Notes: generated from the letters alone by a model not told the origin. A DNA stretch of 64,000 nucleotides from Longispora albida DSM 44784 (GCF_000379825.1 NZ_KB903837.1:70762-134761); one strand, 5' to 3'. Counted from the first letter of the stretch, positions 1 through 7,663 are shown. Program-made: numbers and translations.

Positions 1-383
1 CCCGCGACGGCGAGCACCTCGGGCCGGCGTCGCCAGTGGGCGGGCAGGGCGGCGTAGTACTTCTGCGGGCCGCCCAGCGCCTCGTGTGCCCTACGCAGCA
101 ACGCCGCGCCCACCTCGGCCTCGGCGGCCAGGTCGAAGCGTTCCAGCCACGGCGAGCCGGACGAACCAGGCGGCAGGAGCCACGCGGCCCTGGCGACGAC
201 CTTGCCATCGCGTATGGCGACCCAGGTCCGCTCGGGCACGTACCCGCCGCCGGCGATCCCGTCCGCGTATCCCACCTGCCGCAGCTCGGGCAGCGGATCG
301 GGCATGGAGTCGAACAGATCCTCCTCACCAGCGGCCAGCTGGCGGAAAACAACATCGGCGTGGGGCATGACGAGTTCGGTCAT
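1..383 (-). CDS. GNAT-family N-acetyltransferase (partial, C-terminus off the window)
   Basis: About 127 codons are visible, starting MTELVMPHAD and running off the left edge. The visible part looks like the N-terminal half of a GNAT acetyltransferase: a short strand-helix start, then YVPERTWVAI and DGKVVARAAW, the pair of central strands where such enzymes hold the amine substrate. The acetyl-CoA loop (motif A) would lie beyond the edge, so the family call rests on general pattern only. The start is fixed by a good ribosome binding site, CCGGAGG, 7 nt upstream. A 16-codon reading frame with its own strong ribosome binding site lies 30 nt upstream on the same strand and could be a leader peptide. 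Substrate unknown. Confidence 0.6.
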   Translation of the reverse strand, partial: MTELVMPHADVVFRQLAAGEEDLFDSMPDPLPELRQVGYADGIAGGGYVPERTWVAIRDGKVVARAAWLLPPGSSGSPWLERFDLAAEAEVGAALLRRAHEALGGPQKYYAALPAHWRRRPEVLAVA

Positions 384-413
384 GGTGGAACCTCCGGAAA
401 GCGAACGCCCCGG

Positions 414-464
414 TCAGATCCGCGTAGACGCCGGAACGCGGGAGGGGCGCAGAACATCGGACAT
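414..464 (-). CDS. possible 16-codon leader peptide ORF upstream of the GNAT gene
   Basis: Seen: ATG followed by 15 codons and TGA, encoding MSDVLRPSRVPASTRI, with a near-perfect ribosome binding site GAGGAGGT placed 7 nt before the ATG. It ends 30 nt before the start of the acetyltransferase gene, which has its own site. The region contains a 7-bp inverted repeat (CAGAACA / TGTTCTG) spanning the ribosome-binding spacer and the start codon. Inference: an upstream ORF that may control translation or attenuation of the downstream gene. No homologue recognised; short frames like this also arise by chance. Confidence 0.35.
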   Translation of the reverse strand: MSDVLRPSRVPASTRI

Positions 465-471
465 TGTTCTG
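450..471. promoter_or_regulatory. inverted repeat CAGAACA-N8-TGTTCTG
   Basis: Perfect 7-bp arms separated by 8 nt, overlapping the translation start of the putative leader ORF. It could be an operator or an RNA hairpin that hides the leader's start codon. Regulator unknown. Confidence 0.35.
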
Positions 472-576
472 ACCTCCTCTCTCACTCAACGGCGTGCCCG
501 GAAACCTACTAGATCCACTTTCCCCCCGCAACGCCGCCCCGCCTGGAGGTCCACTTCGGAACTCGCGCTCCGCGGC

Positions 577-582
577 TATCCT
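577..582 (+). promoter_or_regulatory. -10 box TATCCT of a leaderless promoter
   Basis: TATCCT lies 7 nt before the ATG of the ATP-grasp gene and no Shine-Dalgarno sequence is present, so transcription probably begins at or next to the start codon. Confidence 0.45.
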
Positions 583-589
583 GGCCGCC

Positions 590-1468
590 ATGCCAGGCAC
601 CTTCCTGTACTGCGCCGACCCGCTCAACCCGCGCCGCACCGACCCCCACTTCGCGGCGGAGGCTGCCGCCGTCCGTGACCTCGGCGGCACGGTTCACCTG
701 GTCGACCACGACGCGCTGCTGTCCGGCGATCCCGGAGCCGCCATCCGCCGGGTCCCAGCCGGCACCGGCCCGTTCTGGTACCGGGGCTGGATGGTCCCCT
801 CGGCTCGCTACGCAGGCCTCGACGCCGCTCTGGGTGGCCGCCTCGTCGTCACGCCCGCCGGCTACCAGGCCGCTCACGAGCTGCCCGGCTGGTACGAGAC
901 CTTCGCGGATGTCACGCCGGCCAGCGTGTGGCTGCCGGCGCCAGTGACCGCAGGGGAGGCTGGAGCGCTCGCCCTGCGGCTCCCGCCCGGCCCTGGCCTG
1001 GTCAAGGACTACGTGAAGTCCCGCAAGCACGAGTGGGCGGCGGCCTGCTTCATTCCCGACCTCCGAGACGGCGGGGCCGTGCGGGGGACAGCTGCCCGGT
1101 TCCTGGAGTTGCAGGCCGGTGACCTGGCCGGTGGGCTGGTGCTCCGGGTCTTCGAGGATCTGCGCGGGGAGCGCGGCCGGGCGGCTGAGGCCCGCGTGTG
1201 GTGGGTCGACGGGGAGCCGGTTCTGGTCGGCCCGCACCCGGACACGCCAGCCGGTCATCCTGTGCCGGAGCTCGCCGCGATCGGTGACTGTGTCCAGGTT
1301 TTCGGCCGCCGGTTCGTGACCACGGATGTCGCCCAGCACTCTGACGGCCGGTGGCGCGTGATCGAGGTCGGGGACGGTCAGGTCAGTGATCTTCCAGCGG
1401 GTACTGACTGCTCGCCGGTGCTGAAAGCGCTGGTCGGGGCCCCTCCAGGAGGCTGGGAGCGCACATAG
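590..1468 (+). CDS. ATP-grasp domain protein
   Basis: A 292-aa protein that resembles actinobacterial ATP-grasp proteins of the DUF4343 / R2K type. These are predicted carboxylate-amine ligases that form an amide or peptide-like bond with ATP. The ATP-binding core is suggested by GPGLVKDYVKSRKHEW near residue 140 (the lysine strand), LVLRVFEDL near 185, and the C-terminal Mg-binding segment ending RWRVIEVGDGQVSDLP near 265, where the paired acidic residues of ATP-grasp enzymes normally occur. Start chosen at the second possible ATG because TATCCT lies 7 nt upstream; the frame stays open for 32 more codons, but those are arginine- and proline-rich and look non-coding. Stands alone. Substrate cannot be inferred. 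Confidence 0.7.
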   Translation: MPGTFLYCADPLNPRRTDPHFAAEAAAVRDLGGTVHLVDHDALLSGDPGAAIRRVPAGTGPFWYRGWMVPSARYAGLDAALGGRLVVTPAGYQAAHELPGWYETFADVTPASVWLPAPVTAGEAGALALRLPPGPGLVKDYVKSRKHEWAAACFIPDLRDGGAVRGTAARFLELQAGDLAGGLVLRVFEDLRGERGRAAEARVWWVDGEPVLVGPHPDTPAGHPVPELAAIGDCVQVFGRRFVTTDVAQHSDGRWRVIEVGDGQVSDLPAGTDCSPVLKALVGAPPGGWERT

Positions 1469-1546
1469 AAAGTTCCCAGGTTCGGCTCAGGCCTGGCACA
1501 GGCACCCGGGTCACGATGAGTGCAGGACGCTCACCCAGGGAGAGAT

Positions 1547-2005
1547 ATGAAGAAGAAGATCCTGGTAACGGTAGGTATTGGCGCAGTTGCCGCCGCGGCG
1601 CTCGCGGTCCCGGCCGTGGCCTGGTCAGCGGACGGCGACCGGCCGGCGGCCAAGCCGGGCATCGCGGCCGAGCACCGCCGGCCGGGTAAGGGTGGCGGCG
1701 CGGACGCCGAGGCGCTGGCTCAGGCCCTCGGGATCGACAAGGACAAGGTCCAGGCGGCGATGAAGAACATCCGCAAGGGCGATCGCGAGGAGCACCTGAA
1801 GAACCTCGCCAAGGAACTCGGCGTCACCGAGGACCAGCTCAAGGCGGCGCTGGAGAAGCTCAGGGGCCAGCACGACGCCAAGCGCGAGGAGAAGCTGAAC
1901 GAGCGGCTCAAGGCGGCGGTGTCCAGCGGCAAGCTGACCCAGGCCGAGGCAGACGCCGTGCTCAAGGCGCACAAGGCCGGCGTGCTGGGCCCGCAGCACA
2001 AGTAG
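1547..2005 (+). CDS. small secreted helical protein
   Basis: A 152-aa protein with an N-terminal signal sequence (MKKKILVTVGIGAVAAAALAVPAVAW, cleavage probably after AVAWSA) and a highly charged, all-helical mature part. Two related helical units are visible, ALGIDKDKVQAAMK and LGVTEDQLKAALEKLR, followed by LTQAEADAVLKAHK, which resembles the repeated helical units common in exported actinobacterial proteins of unknown function. Preceded by AGGGAGAG, 4-5 nt from the ATG. Followed by a strong terminator, so it is a single-gene transcript. No enzymatic motif seen. Confidence 0.7.
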   Translation: MKKKILVTVGIGAVAAAALAVPAVAWSADGDRPAAKPGIAAEHRRPGKGGGADAEALAQALGIDKDKVQAAMKNIRKGDREEHLKNLAKELGVTEDQLKAALEKLRGQHDAKREEKLNERLKAAVSSGKLTQAEADAVLKAHKAGVLGPQHK

Positions 2006-2013
2006 GAACCGGC

Positions 2014-2056
2014 GGCACAGGCACCCGCGCAGCTCCCTCGCGCGGGTGCCTGTGCC
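2014..2056 (+). terminator. 17-bp stem terminator
   Basis: Arms GGCACAGGCACCCGCGC and its perfect complement with a 9-nt loop, 9 nt after the stop of the secreted protein gene. No U-run follows, as is usual in high-GC actinomycetes. Confidence 0.75.
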
Positions 2057-2071
2057 TGCCTCCGCTCGCTC

Positions 2072-2077
2072 TAAGAT
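2072..2077 (+). promoter_or_regulatory. -10 box TAAGAT of a leaderless promoter
   Basis: TAAGAT sits 6 nt before the ATG of the FAD oxidoreductase gene, with no ribosome binding site in between. Confidence 0.5.
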
Positions 2078-2083
2078 GGACCG

Positions 2084-3409
2084 ATGCGGACGGCAGTCGT
2101 TATCGGAGCTGGCATCGCCGGCCTCGCAGCAGCCAGGGTGCTCACAGACCGGTTCGACCAGGTCGTCGTGCTCGACCGGGACACGCTGCCGGCCGAGGCC
2201 GTGCCCCGGCGCGGCGTCCCGCAGGGCGCGCACGGGCATGTGCTGCTCCTGGCCGGTCAGCGCGCTCTCGACGGTCTTTTCCCCGGCCTGCTTTCTTTCC
2301 TGGTACGCGAGGGAGCGACAGACTTCGACCCCGGGCAGGACCTGTCGATCTACCGGTACGGCATCATCTGGCCCCGTGCGGCCACCGGCATGCGGCTGCT
2401 GTCCTTCAGCCGCCCGCTGCTGGAGCTGACCCTCCGCGAGCGGCTCCTGGAGGGCTCCCAGGTGGAGATCCGTTCCGAGGTCGCGGTGTCCGGCCTGGTG
2501 GCTGGCGAGTCCGGCCAGGTGACCGGCGTCCGGCTCGACGACGGCAGTGTCCTGCCAGCCGAGCTGGTCGTCGACTGCTCGGGCCGGGGCAGCCGGTCGG
2601 ACCGGTGGCTGGCCGCGTTCGGGTACCGGGGCCCGGCCGTCTCCGAGGTGAAGATCGGCGTCGGGTACGCCACGCAGCTCTACCGCCGCTCGCCCGGCGA
2701 CCTGCACGAGGGCGAGGCGGTGTTCGTCATGCCGACCGCGCCGGGCGGCAAGCGCGCCGGGCTCGTCCTGCCGATCGAGGGCGACCGCTGGCTGATCTCG
2801 CTGGGCGGCTGGCACGGCGCGTACCCGAAGGACGAGGCTGGCTTCGCCGAGCACGCCAGCAGCCTGCCGCACCCGGCACCGGCCCGCCTCCTCGGCTCCT
2901 GCGAACCCTTGTCCGACCTGACCTGCTACTCCTTCCCGTCGAGCCGCCGCCGCCACTTCGAGGACGTGACCCGGGTCCCGGGCGGGTACGTGGCCCTCGG
3001 CGACGCGATCTGCAGCTTCAACCCGATCTACGGCCAGGGCATGACCTGCGCGGCTCTGGAGGCGGTGGCGCTCGGCGAGCTGCTCGACGAGTACCGTTCC
3101 CCGTCACCGGCCCTGTCCGCCGCCTTCTACCGCCGCGCAGCCGAGATCATCGCGACCCCGTGGCAGTTCGCGTCCGGCGGCGACTTCGCGTACCCGGAGA
3201 CCCTTGGCGACCGCCCGCGCGGCATCGGCCTGCTCAACAAGTACTCCCGTCAGATCCAGCTCGCCGCACAGGTCGACCTCGATGTCCGCAAGGCGTTCAC
3301 CGGCGTGCAGCAGATGGTGCTTCCGCCGTCCGTCCTCAAGCGACCGTCGATGATCTGGAACGTGCTCCGCGCGGCCCGCAAGGCCCCGGGCCGCCGGGCG
3401 CTGAGCTGA
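2084..3409 (+). CDS. FAD-dependent oxidoreductase / monooxygenase
   Basis: A 441-aa flavoprotein of the PHBH / geranylgeranyl-reductase superfamily. The N-terminus has the dinucleotide-binding Rossmann motif (VVIGAGIAGLAAARVL, residues 5-20) ending in the acidic ribose-binding strand VVVLDRD. A middle strand reads ELVVDCSGRGSRS near 165, and the second FAD motif GDAICSFNPIYGQGMTCAA is near 307. The closing helix is tail-like and basic. Such enzymes reduce or hydroxylate aromatic or isoprenoid substrates using FAD and usually NAD(P)H. It is monocistronic, and no biosynthetic neighbours point to the substrate. The start at MRTAVVIG places the motif correctly and lies 6 nt behind TAAGAT. Confidence 0.8.
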   Translation: MRTAVVIGAGIAGLAAARVLTDRFDQVVVLDRDTLPAEAVPRRGVPQGAHGHVLLLAGQRALDGLFPGLLSFLVREGATDFDPGQDLSIYRYGIIWPRAATGMRLLSFSRPLLELTLRERLLEGSQVEIRSEVAVSGLVAGESGQVTGVRLDDGSVLPAELVVDCSGRGSRSDRWLAAFGYRGPAVSEVKIGVGYATQLYRRSPGDLHEGEAVFVMPTAPGGKRAGLVLPIEGDRWLISLGGWHGAYPKDEAGFAEHASSLPHPAPARLLGSCEPLSDLTCYSFPSSRRRHFEDVTRVPGGYVALGDAICSFNPIYGQGMTCAALEAVALGELLDEYRSPSPALSAAFYRRAAEIIATPWQFASGGDFAYPETLGDRPRGIGLLNKYSRQIQLAAQVDLDVRKAFTGVQQMVLPPSVLKRPSMIWNVLRAARKAPGRRALS

Positions 3410-3415
3410 TTTCCG

Positions 3416-3445
3416 TTGCGGGGTAAGGGATGTGTCGCCTAGGGT
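3416..3445 (+). promoter_or_regulatory. leaderless promoter TTGCGG-18-TAGGGT
   Basis: The -35-like TTGCGG and -10 TAGGGT are 18 nt apart, and the -10 lies 7 nt before the GTG of the next gene. The -35 falls just after the stop of the preceding gene. Confidence 0.5.
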
Positions 3446-3452
3446 TCCGGGC

Positions 3453-4184
3453 GTGGCAAAGCTGAATCAGATCATCGCCGTTGAAAAGGGCATCAAGAGC
3501 AAGTCCTTTCATGACCTCACCGAGGCCCACCACGCGGTGCAGAAGCCGGCTCTGCTGTCCGGCATCTCCCGGACGTACCAGCCGAAGGATGAGGAAGGCG
3601 AGCAGCTTCCGCCGGAGTCGACCAAGGTGCAGACCCGCGCGGAGGACGTGCTCCGCCAGGTCGGGGCCGGGCTGGCCAAGCTCTTCGACGTGACGGCTTC
3701 CAAGGACGCGACCAACGCCGTGGCCAGGGCCGACGTCCGTGTCGACGACCGCGTCCTGCTGTCGGACGTGCCGGTCACCTACCTGCTCTTCCTGGAGAAG
3801 CAGCTCACCGACCTGCACACGTTCGTGAAGAAGCTGCCGGTGCTCGACGCCGCCGAGTCGTGGTCGTTCAACGACTCCGCCGACTGCTGGTCGACCGAGC
3901 CGGTGAAGACGATCCGGACCAAGAAGGTGCCGCGTAACCACGTCAAGGCCGAGGCGACCGAGAAGCACCCGGCCCAGGTCGAGGTGTACTACGAGGACAT
4001 CGCCGTCGGGTACTGGACCACGGTCAAGTTCTCCGGTGCGCTGCCGGCCAAGCGGGTCTCCGAGCTGCTCGACCGGGTCGAGAAGCTCCAGCACGCCGTC
4101 AAGTTCGCCCGTGAGGAGGCGAACAACACGGAGGTCACCGACCGCCAGGTCGGCGAGAAGGTTTTCGGGTACCTGTTCAGGTAG
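3453..4184 (+). CDS. hypothetical protein, about 243 aa (family unknown)
   Basis: A soluble charged protein with no signal sequence or membrane segment, starting VAKLNQIIAVEKG. Visible features are a predicted helical region with SKSFHDLTEAHH near 20, VPVTYLLFLEKQLTDLHTFVKKLP near 110-133, DSADCWSTEPVKTIRTKK near 145, and a helical end KRVSELLDRVEKLQHAVKFAREEANN. I recall similar uncharacterised actinobacterial proteins but cannot name a domain. GTG at 3453 is preferred to an in-frame GTG 21 nt upstream because the promoter's TAGGGT lies 7 nt before it and would overlap the longer reading frame. Followed by hairpins. Function unknown. Confidence 0.75.
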   Translation: MAKLNQIIAVEKGIKSKSFHDLTEAHHAVQKPALLSGISRTYQPKDEEGEQLPPESTKVQTRAEDVLRQVGAGLAKLFDVTASKDATNAVARADVRVDDRVLLSDVPVTYLLFLEKQLTDLHTFVKKLPVLDAAESWSFNDSADCWSTEPVKTIRTKKVPRNHVKAEATEKHPAQVEVYYEDIAVGYWTTVKFSGALPAKRVSELLDRVEKLQHAVKFAREEANNTEVTDRQVGEKVFGYLFR

Positions 4185-4196
4185 TCCGATATGGAC

Positions 4197-4237
4197 GCCC
4201 CGCGGGAGCGCGGGGCAGGGCCGCCGGACTGGCGGCC
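4197..4237 (+). terminator. two consecutive GC-rich hairpins
   Basis: GCCCCGC/GCGGGGC (4197-4216) followed directly by GGCCGCC/GGCGGCC (4219-4237), starting 12 nt after the preceding stop codon. Probably a terminator for the unknown 243-aa protein gene. Confidence 0.5.
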
Positions 4238-4239
4238 AG

Positions 4240-4545
4240 CAAGCTGAAACTGAGACGTTCAGCCTGACCAGACACGGTGTCAGCTGGTGGTTCGACTCCA
4301 CCCTCGGGCATTCCACGCCTGAGTAGCCCAAGCCGGTAGAGGCGGCCGTGATGAAACTCAGACTATCGCTCCAGATTCAGCATTCGCCGCCGAACTCCAG
4401 ATCGAGCACGCGAGGACTCACTGACGCCGAGATGTAGGTTCGACTCCTACCGCGCCCGCCACAGGGGCGCATGGTCTCAACGGTAAGACGCGGCGTATGA
4501 GCAGACTGATCCGCGCGTTTAAACGTGCTGGGGTGCGCAATTGGG
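4240..4545 (+). other. tRNA-like degenerate region
   Basis: This gene-free stretch contains pieces that look like tRNA arms but no complete cloverleaf that I can fold. At 4276-4292 is GGTGG-TTCGACT-CCACC, a perfect T arm, followed by CTCGGGCATTCCA. At 4434-4450 is GTAGG-TTCGACT-CCTAC, a second perfect T arm, followed by CGCGCCCGCCA, which resembles a 3' acceptor strand with discriminator and CCA. At 4324-4342 TAGCCCAAGCCGGTAGAGGC resembles a D arm, and at 4464-4491 GGGGCGCATGGTCTCAACGGTAAGAC looks like a 5' acceptor plus D arm lying downstream of the 3' half. Anticodon arms do not pair convincingly. An imperfect 14-nt direct repeat (CTCCAGATTCAGCA / CTCCAGATCGAGCA, 4369 and 4395) lies between. 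Could be a decayed tRNA cluster or noncanonical tRNAs. Confidence 0.4.
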
Positions 4546-4554
4546 TGGCATCAC

Positions 4555-4587
4555 GAAGGCCGGGGGCAGGCTACGCCCCCGGCCTTC
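4555..4587. terminator. 13-bp stem, probably bidirectional terminator
   Basis: GAAGGCCGGGGGC and its perfect complement around a 7-nt loop, between the tRNA-like region and the 3' end of the hydrolase gene on the other strand. Confidence 0.7.
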
Positions 4588-4602
4588 ACCTACAGGCACC
4601 AG

Positions 4603-5304
4603 TCACGCATCGGCCGCGTCCACGAGGAGCTTGGCCAGTTCGCGTGGCTGGGAGAACATCGGCCAGTGACCGGTGTCCATCGTGACCAGCTGCCAGTGTT
4701 CGCTGGCCAGCAGTTCTGCCACGTCGTCGCTCGGTGCCGCTCCGCTGAGCAGGCATTTGACGTATGTCACCGCGAACTCGCCCAGCGGCCGTGGCAACCT
4801 GGCCGCCTCGGTCAGGGTGGCACCCGGTTGCGGCGTCGAACCTTCCACGATCCGGGTGATCTGCTCGCCGGTGAGGCCCTGCCCGTCGAAGTCGGCCTCG
4901 GTCAACGGCGGCCAGAAGCCCCCGTTCCCGGCGAGGGAAGCCGTCAGCATCGCCTGCCCGCGTTCTGACCAGCTGGAGGCGAACGAAGCACCGTCAGCCG
5001 GGACGTTGGAGTCGACGAAGACCACCCGGGTGAGGCGATCGCCGATCAGCTCGGCGGCCTGCCCGGCGGGGATGCCGGCGTAGCTGTGCCCCACAAGGAC
5101 GACGTCGCGCAGGTCCAGCCGTTCGACGTGGTCAACGATGTCCTGGACGTGGGTCTGCTGCCCGGCGGGTACGCCACGCTTGTCGGCGAGCCCCGACAGC
5201 GTCAGCGCGTGCGCGCCGTGGCCCGCCGCCCGTAGCTCGGGAACCACCTCGCTCCACGCCCACGATCCCAGCCACGCGCCCGCCACCAGTACGAATTCAG
5301 CCAC
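4603..5304 (-). CDS. alpha/beta-fold hydrolase
   Basis: A 233-aa single-domain alpha/beta hydrolase, close in size to the plant-type esterase / hydroxynitrile lyase group. Seen: an N-terminal oxyanion strand FVLVAGAWLGSWAW, the nucleophile elbow VVLVGHSYAGIPAG near residue 72-78 (Ser as nucleophile), an acid-region strand, and a C-terminal histidine in VTMDTGHWPMFSQPRELAKLL, which completes a Ser-His-acid triad. It likely hydrolyses a small ester or lactone in the cytoplasm. Translation starts at GTG (VAEFVLV); TAGATT lies 6 nt upstream and no ribosome binding site is visible, so leaderless expression is likely. Confidence 0.8.
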   Translation of the reverse strand: MAEFVLVAGAWLGSWAWSEVVPELRAAGHGAHALTLSGLADKRGVPAGQQTHVQDIVDHVERLDLRDVVLVGHSYAGIPAGQAAELIGDRLTRVVFVDSNVPADGASFASSWSERGQAMLTASLAGNGGFWPPLTEADFDGQGLTGEQITRIVEGSTPQPGATLTEAARLPRPLGEFAVTYVKCLLSGAAPSDDVAELLASEHWQLVTMDTGHWPMFSQPRELAKLLVDAADA

Positions 5305-5393
5305 CGCGGGAATCTAGCGCAAGATCCCGAGGCCGGCGACCCCAGCGTCTCGCTGGAAGGTTCCGTCCAGCCAGCAGAACAAAAGCCACGAAC

Positions 5394-5858
5394 TCAGGTC
5401 AAAAGCTTTTCCTCCTGTACCGGGGAATCGGTGTCTTCCTCTGCCGCCTGTTCCGGCTGTGGTGGCTCCGCCGGAGCGGGTGGCTCGCTTGTGGTGAGCG
5501 CCCGGGCTGTCAGGCCGGCCAGTACGGCGGCGAAGAGGCCCGCGCCCAGTGCCCACCACCAGAAGCCCTGGTAGACGGAGGCGAGGACCAGGCCGAGGCC
5601 GAGGCCGGCCAGGAAGCCCAGTGTCAGGGTCGTCCGGGGCCCGAGGTGGAGCCGGGGGAAGCGGAGGACGATCAGGACCTCCAGCCACGTACCGCCGACG
5701 GCGAGCGGGACGATGCCGATCGCGTCCACAACGGACATCTCATGACCGGGGCTGATCCTGAGCACGGCCGTGCCCTCGACGCTCGCCGGCATGGCCAGCA
5801 CCGCCGTGCCGAAAGCGAGCAGCAGCAGGGCAATCGTGAACTGCGCGCGAATCGCCAT
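5394..5858 (-). CDS. small four-helix integral membrane protein
   Basis: A 154-aa protein with four hydrophobic segments (about residues 7-24, 44-66, 77-98 and 99-121) and a cytoplasm-like acidic, proline-rich tail (EPPAPAEPPQPEQAAEEDTDSP). No conserved motif recognised. The start at MAIRAQFTIALLLL begins the first membrane segment, and CATACT lies 7 nt upstream as a weak leaderless -10. It lies 56 nt downstream of the aldo/keto reductase gene on the same strand and could be co-transcribed with it. Function unknown. Confidence 0.65.
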   Translation of the reverse strand: MAIRAQFTIALLLLAFGTAVLAMPASVEGTAVLRISPGHEMSVVDAIGIVPLAVGGTWLEVLIVLRFPRLHLGPRTTLTLGFLAGLGLGLVLASVYQGFWWWALGAGLFAAVLAGLTARALTTSEPPAPAEPPQPEQAAEEDTDSPVQEEKLLT

Positions 5859-5914
5859 GCCCGCGAGTATGACCTTGCGCGGCCCGGGACAACAGCCCGG
5901 GCCGCGAACCTGGC

Positions 5915-6751
5915 TCAGAGGTTGTCGAGCGTCTCGACCGCCGCGGCCGAGAGCTTGAGATCTCCGCCGGCCATGTTCTCCTCGAGGTGCTTCACTTTGG
6001 ACGTACCGGGGATCGGCAGCATCACCGGCGTGCGCTGGAGCAGCCACGCGAGGGCGACCTGGGCCGGGGTGGCCTCGTGTTCCCTGGCGATGGCGTCGAG
6101 CGGGCCGCCCGGCCGGGCGAGCTCGCCGGTGGCGATCGGGTGCCAGGGGAAGAAGCCGATGTTGTGGGCGGCGCAGTGGTCGACAACGTCCTCCCAGTCC
6201 CGCTGGAGCAGGTTGTAGATGTTCTGCACGGTCGCGATCGGGACGATGGAGCGGGCCAGCTCGATCTCGGCCACCGTGACCTCGGAGAGCCCGATGTGCC
6301 CGATCTTGCCCTCGGCGCGCAGCTCGGCCAGCGCCTCGAACTGGGCCTCCGCCGGGTAGCGGACGTCGATCCGGTGCAGCTGGTACAGGTCGATGCGCTC
6401 CAGCTTGAGGCGGCGGAGGCTGCCCTCGACCAGGCCGCGCAGCTCGCCGGGCGGGGCGTGCCGGGCCCACTGGCCGGGGCCGGGCCGGGTCAGCCCGCCC
6501 TTGGTGGCGATCACCAGGCCCTCCGGGTAGGGGTGCAGGGCCTCGGCGATCAGCTCCTCGGAGATGTGCGGCCCGTACGAGTCGGCGGTGTCGATCAGGT
6601 TGACGCCCAGCTCGACCGCGCGACGGAGCACCCGGATGGCCTCCGGCCGGTCGGCGGGCTCGCCGTACCAGCCCGGGCCGGTGATCTGCATGGCGCCGTA
6701 TCCGAGCCGGCTGACCGGCGTCACTCCATCTAGGACAAAGGTTGAACTCAT
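5915..6751 (-). CDS. aldo/keto reductase
   Basis: A 278-aa NADPH-dependent oxidoreductase with the (beta/alpha)8 aldo/keto reductase fold. Seen: LGYGAMQITG at the N-terminus, the DTADSYG motif near 50-56 (Asp and Tyr of the catalytic tetrad), IATKGG near 83 (Lys), and LYQLHRID near 122 (His). The cofactor end reads PVMLPIPGTSKVKHLEENM near 247, with the conserved P-GTSK phosphate-binding segment. It reduces aldehydes or ketones to alcohols; substrate unknown. TATCCT lies 6 nt before the ATG, indicating a leaderless transcript. Confidence 0.88.
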   Translation of the reverse strand: MSSTFVLDGVTPVSRLGYGAMQITGPGWYGEPADRPEAIRVLRRAVELGVNLIDTADSYGPHISEELIAEALHPYPEGLVIATKGGLTRPGPGQWARHAPPGELRGLVEGSLRRLKLERIDLYQLHRIDVRYPAEAQFEALAELRAEGKIGHIGLSEVTVAEIELARSIVPIATVQNIYNLLQRDWEDVVDHCAAHNIGFFPWHPIATGELARPGGPLDAIAREHEATPAQVALAWLLQRTPVMLPIPGTSKVKHLEENMAGGDLKLSAAAVETLDNL

Positions 6752-6863
6752 CCCCGGAGGATAGCCGCGGTGGCGGAATCCGGAATCGGCCGCGCAGCTG
6801 AATGGGGTGGGGGCGAGAAGCGGCGAGCCCCCGGCGCCGGGCCGGGGGCGGTCGCTGGTGGTG

Positions 6864-7052
6864 CTATCTCGTCTCCCCGGCGAGGAAGGCCGCGATGGCC
6901 AGGCCGAGGAGGATGGCGCTGCCCGTCGTCCCGCCGGTCACGATGACCGCGGAGACGGCGTCGTGGTCGCGCACCCACGAGGCGAGGCCGGTGAGCCCGC
7001 CGAGTAGTGCGGAGCCCTGGAAAATGTGCAGCAGTGCGGTTGTTCTCTTCAC
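6864..7052 (-). CDS. small two-helix membrane protein
   Basis: A 62-aa protein beginning VKRTTALLHIFQGSAL, with two hydrophobic helices (about 4-24 and 32-58) joined by the short charged loop SWVRDHDAV. The GTG start is chosen because GGAGAGG lies 6 nt upstream; an ATG five codons further upstream overlaps that site. No family recognised. Stand-alone gene. Confidence 0.55.
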   Translation of the reverse strand: MKRTTALLHIFQGSALLGGLTGLASWVRDHDAVSAVIVTGGTTGSAILLGLAIAAFLAGETR

Positions 7053-7189
7053 GTCGTTCCTCTCCATCGGCCGTGATGCGGACAGACCTCTCCCCCAGAA
7101 GTGAGGGCCATCCGTTGTGATCACGAACGATGGAGTTGTGGACGTGCTACCGAGCACTGTCTCATGTGCTCACGGGCCCTGGCTGTCGG

Positions 7190-7633
7190 CTAGCCGACTG
7201 TGAGCTTGTAGCCCTCGTGGCTCTTGGTGAAGCCGAGCCGGTCGTAGAAGCGGTGGGCGTCCGTGCGCCTCTTGTCGGTGGTGAGCTGGACGAGGGTGCA
7301 GCCGTGCGCGGTGGCCTCCGCGATCAGCCACTCGAAGAGCTGCTGGCCGAGGCCCTGGCCGCGCAGGTCGGAGCGGATCCGGACGGATTCGATCAGCGCG
7401 CGTTCGGAGGCGTTGCGGCTCAGGCCGGGGATGTAGGTGAGCTGGGCGCAGCCGATCAGTTCGCCCTCGCGCTCCACCACGATCATCCGGTTGCGCGGGT
7501 CGGCGGTGATGTCGGCGAGGGCCTTCTTGTGCTGCGGGCCGCACGGTATCTCGCGGGAGGCGCCGAGGATGTCGTCGGCCATGAGGGCGAGGATGGCTGG
7601 CAGATCGGCGGGTACCGCGTCACGGAAGATCAT
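7190..7633 (-). CDS. GNAT-family N-acetyltransferase
   Basis: A complete 147-aa single-domain acetyltransferase that transfers acetyl from acetyl-CoA to an amine. Motif A, the pyrophosphate-binding loop, is seen as RIRSDLRGQGLGQQLFEWLI (about 86-105, R-x-x-G-x-G/A pattern). The C-terminal signature HRFYDRLGFTKSHEGYKL is typical of the family. Substrate unknown. TAGGCT lies 7 nt before the ATG, suggesting a leaderless mRNA. Confidence 0.85.
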   Translation of the reverse strand: MIFRDAVPADLPAILALMADDILGASREIPCGPQHKKALADITADPRNRMIVVEREGELIGCAQLTYIPGLSRNASERALIESVRIRSDLRGQGLGQQLFEWLIAEATAHGCTLVQLTTDKRRTDAHRFYDRLGFTKSHEGYKLTVG

Positions 7634-7663
7634 GATCTTGAGCCTATCGGGAGCTGGGCGGCC

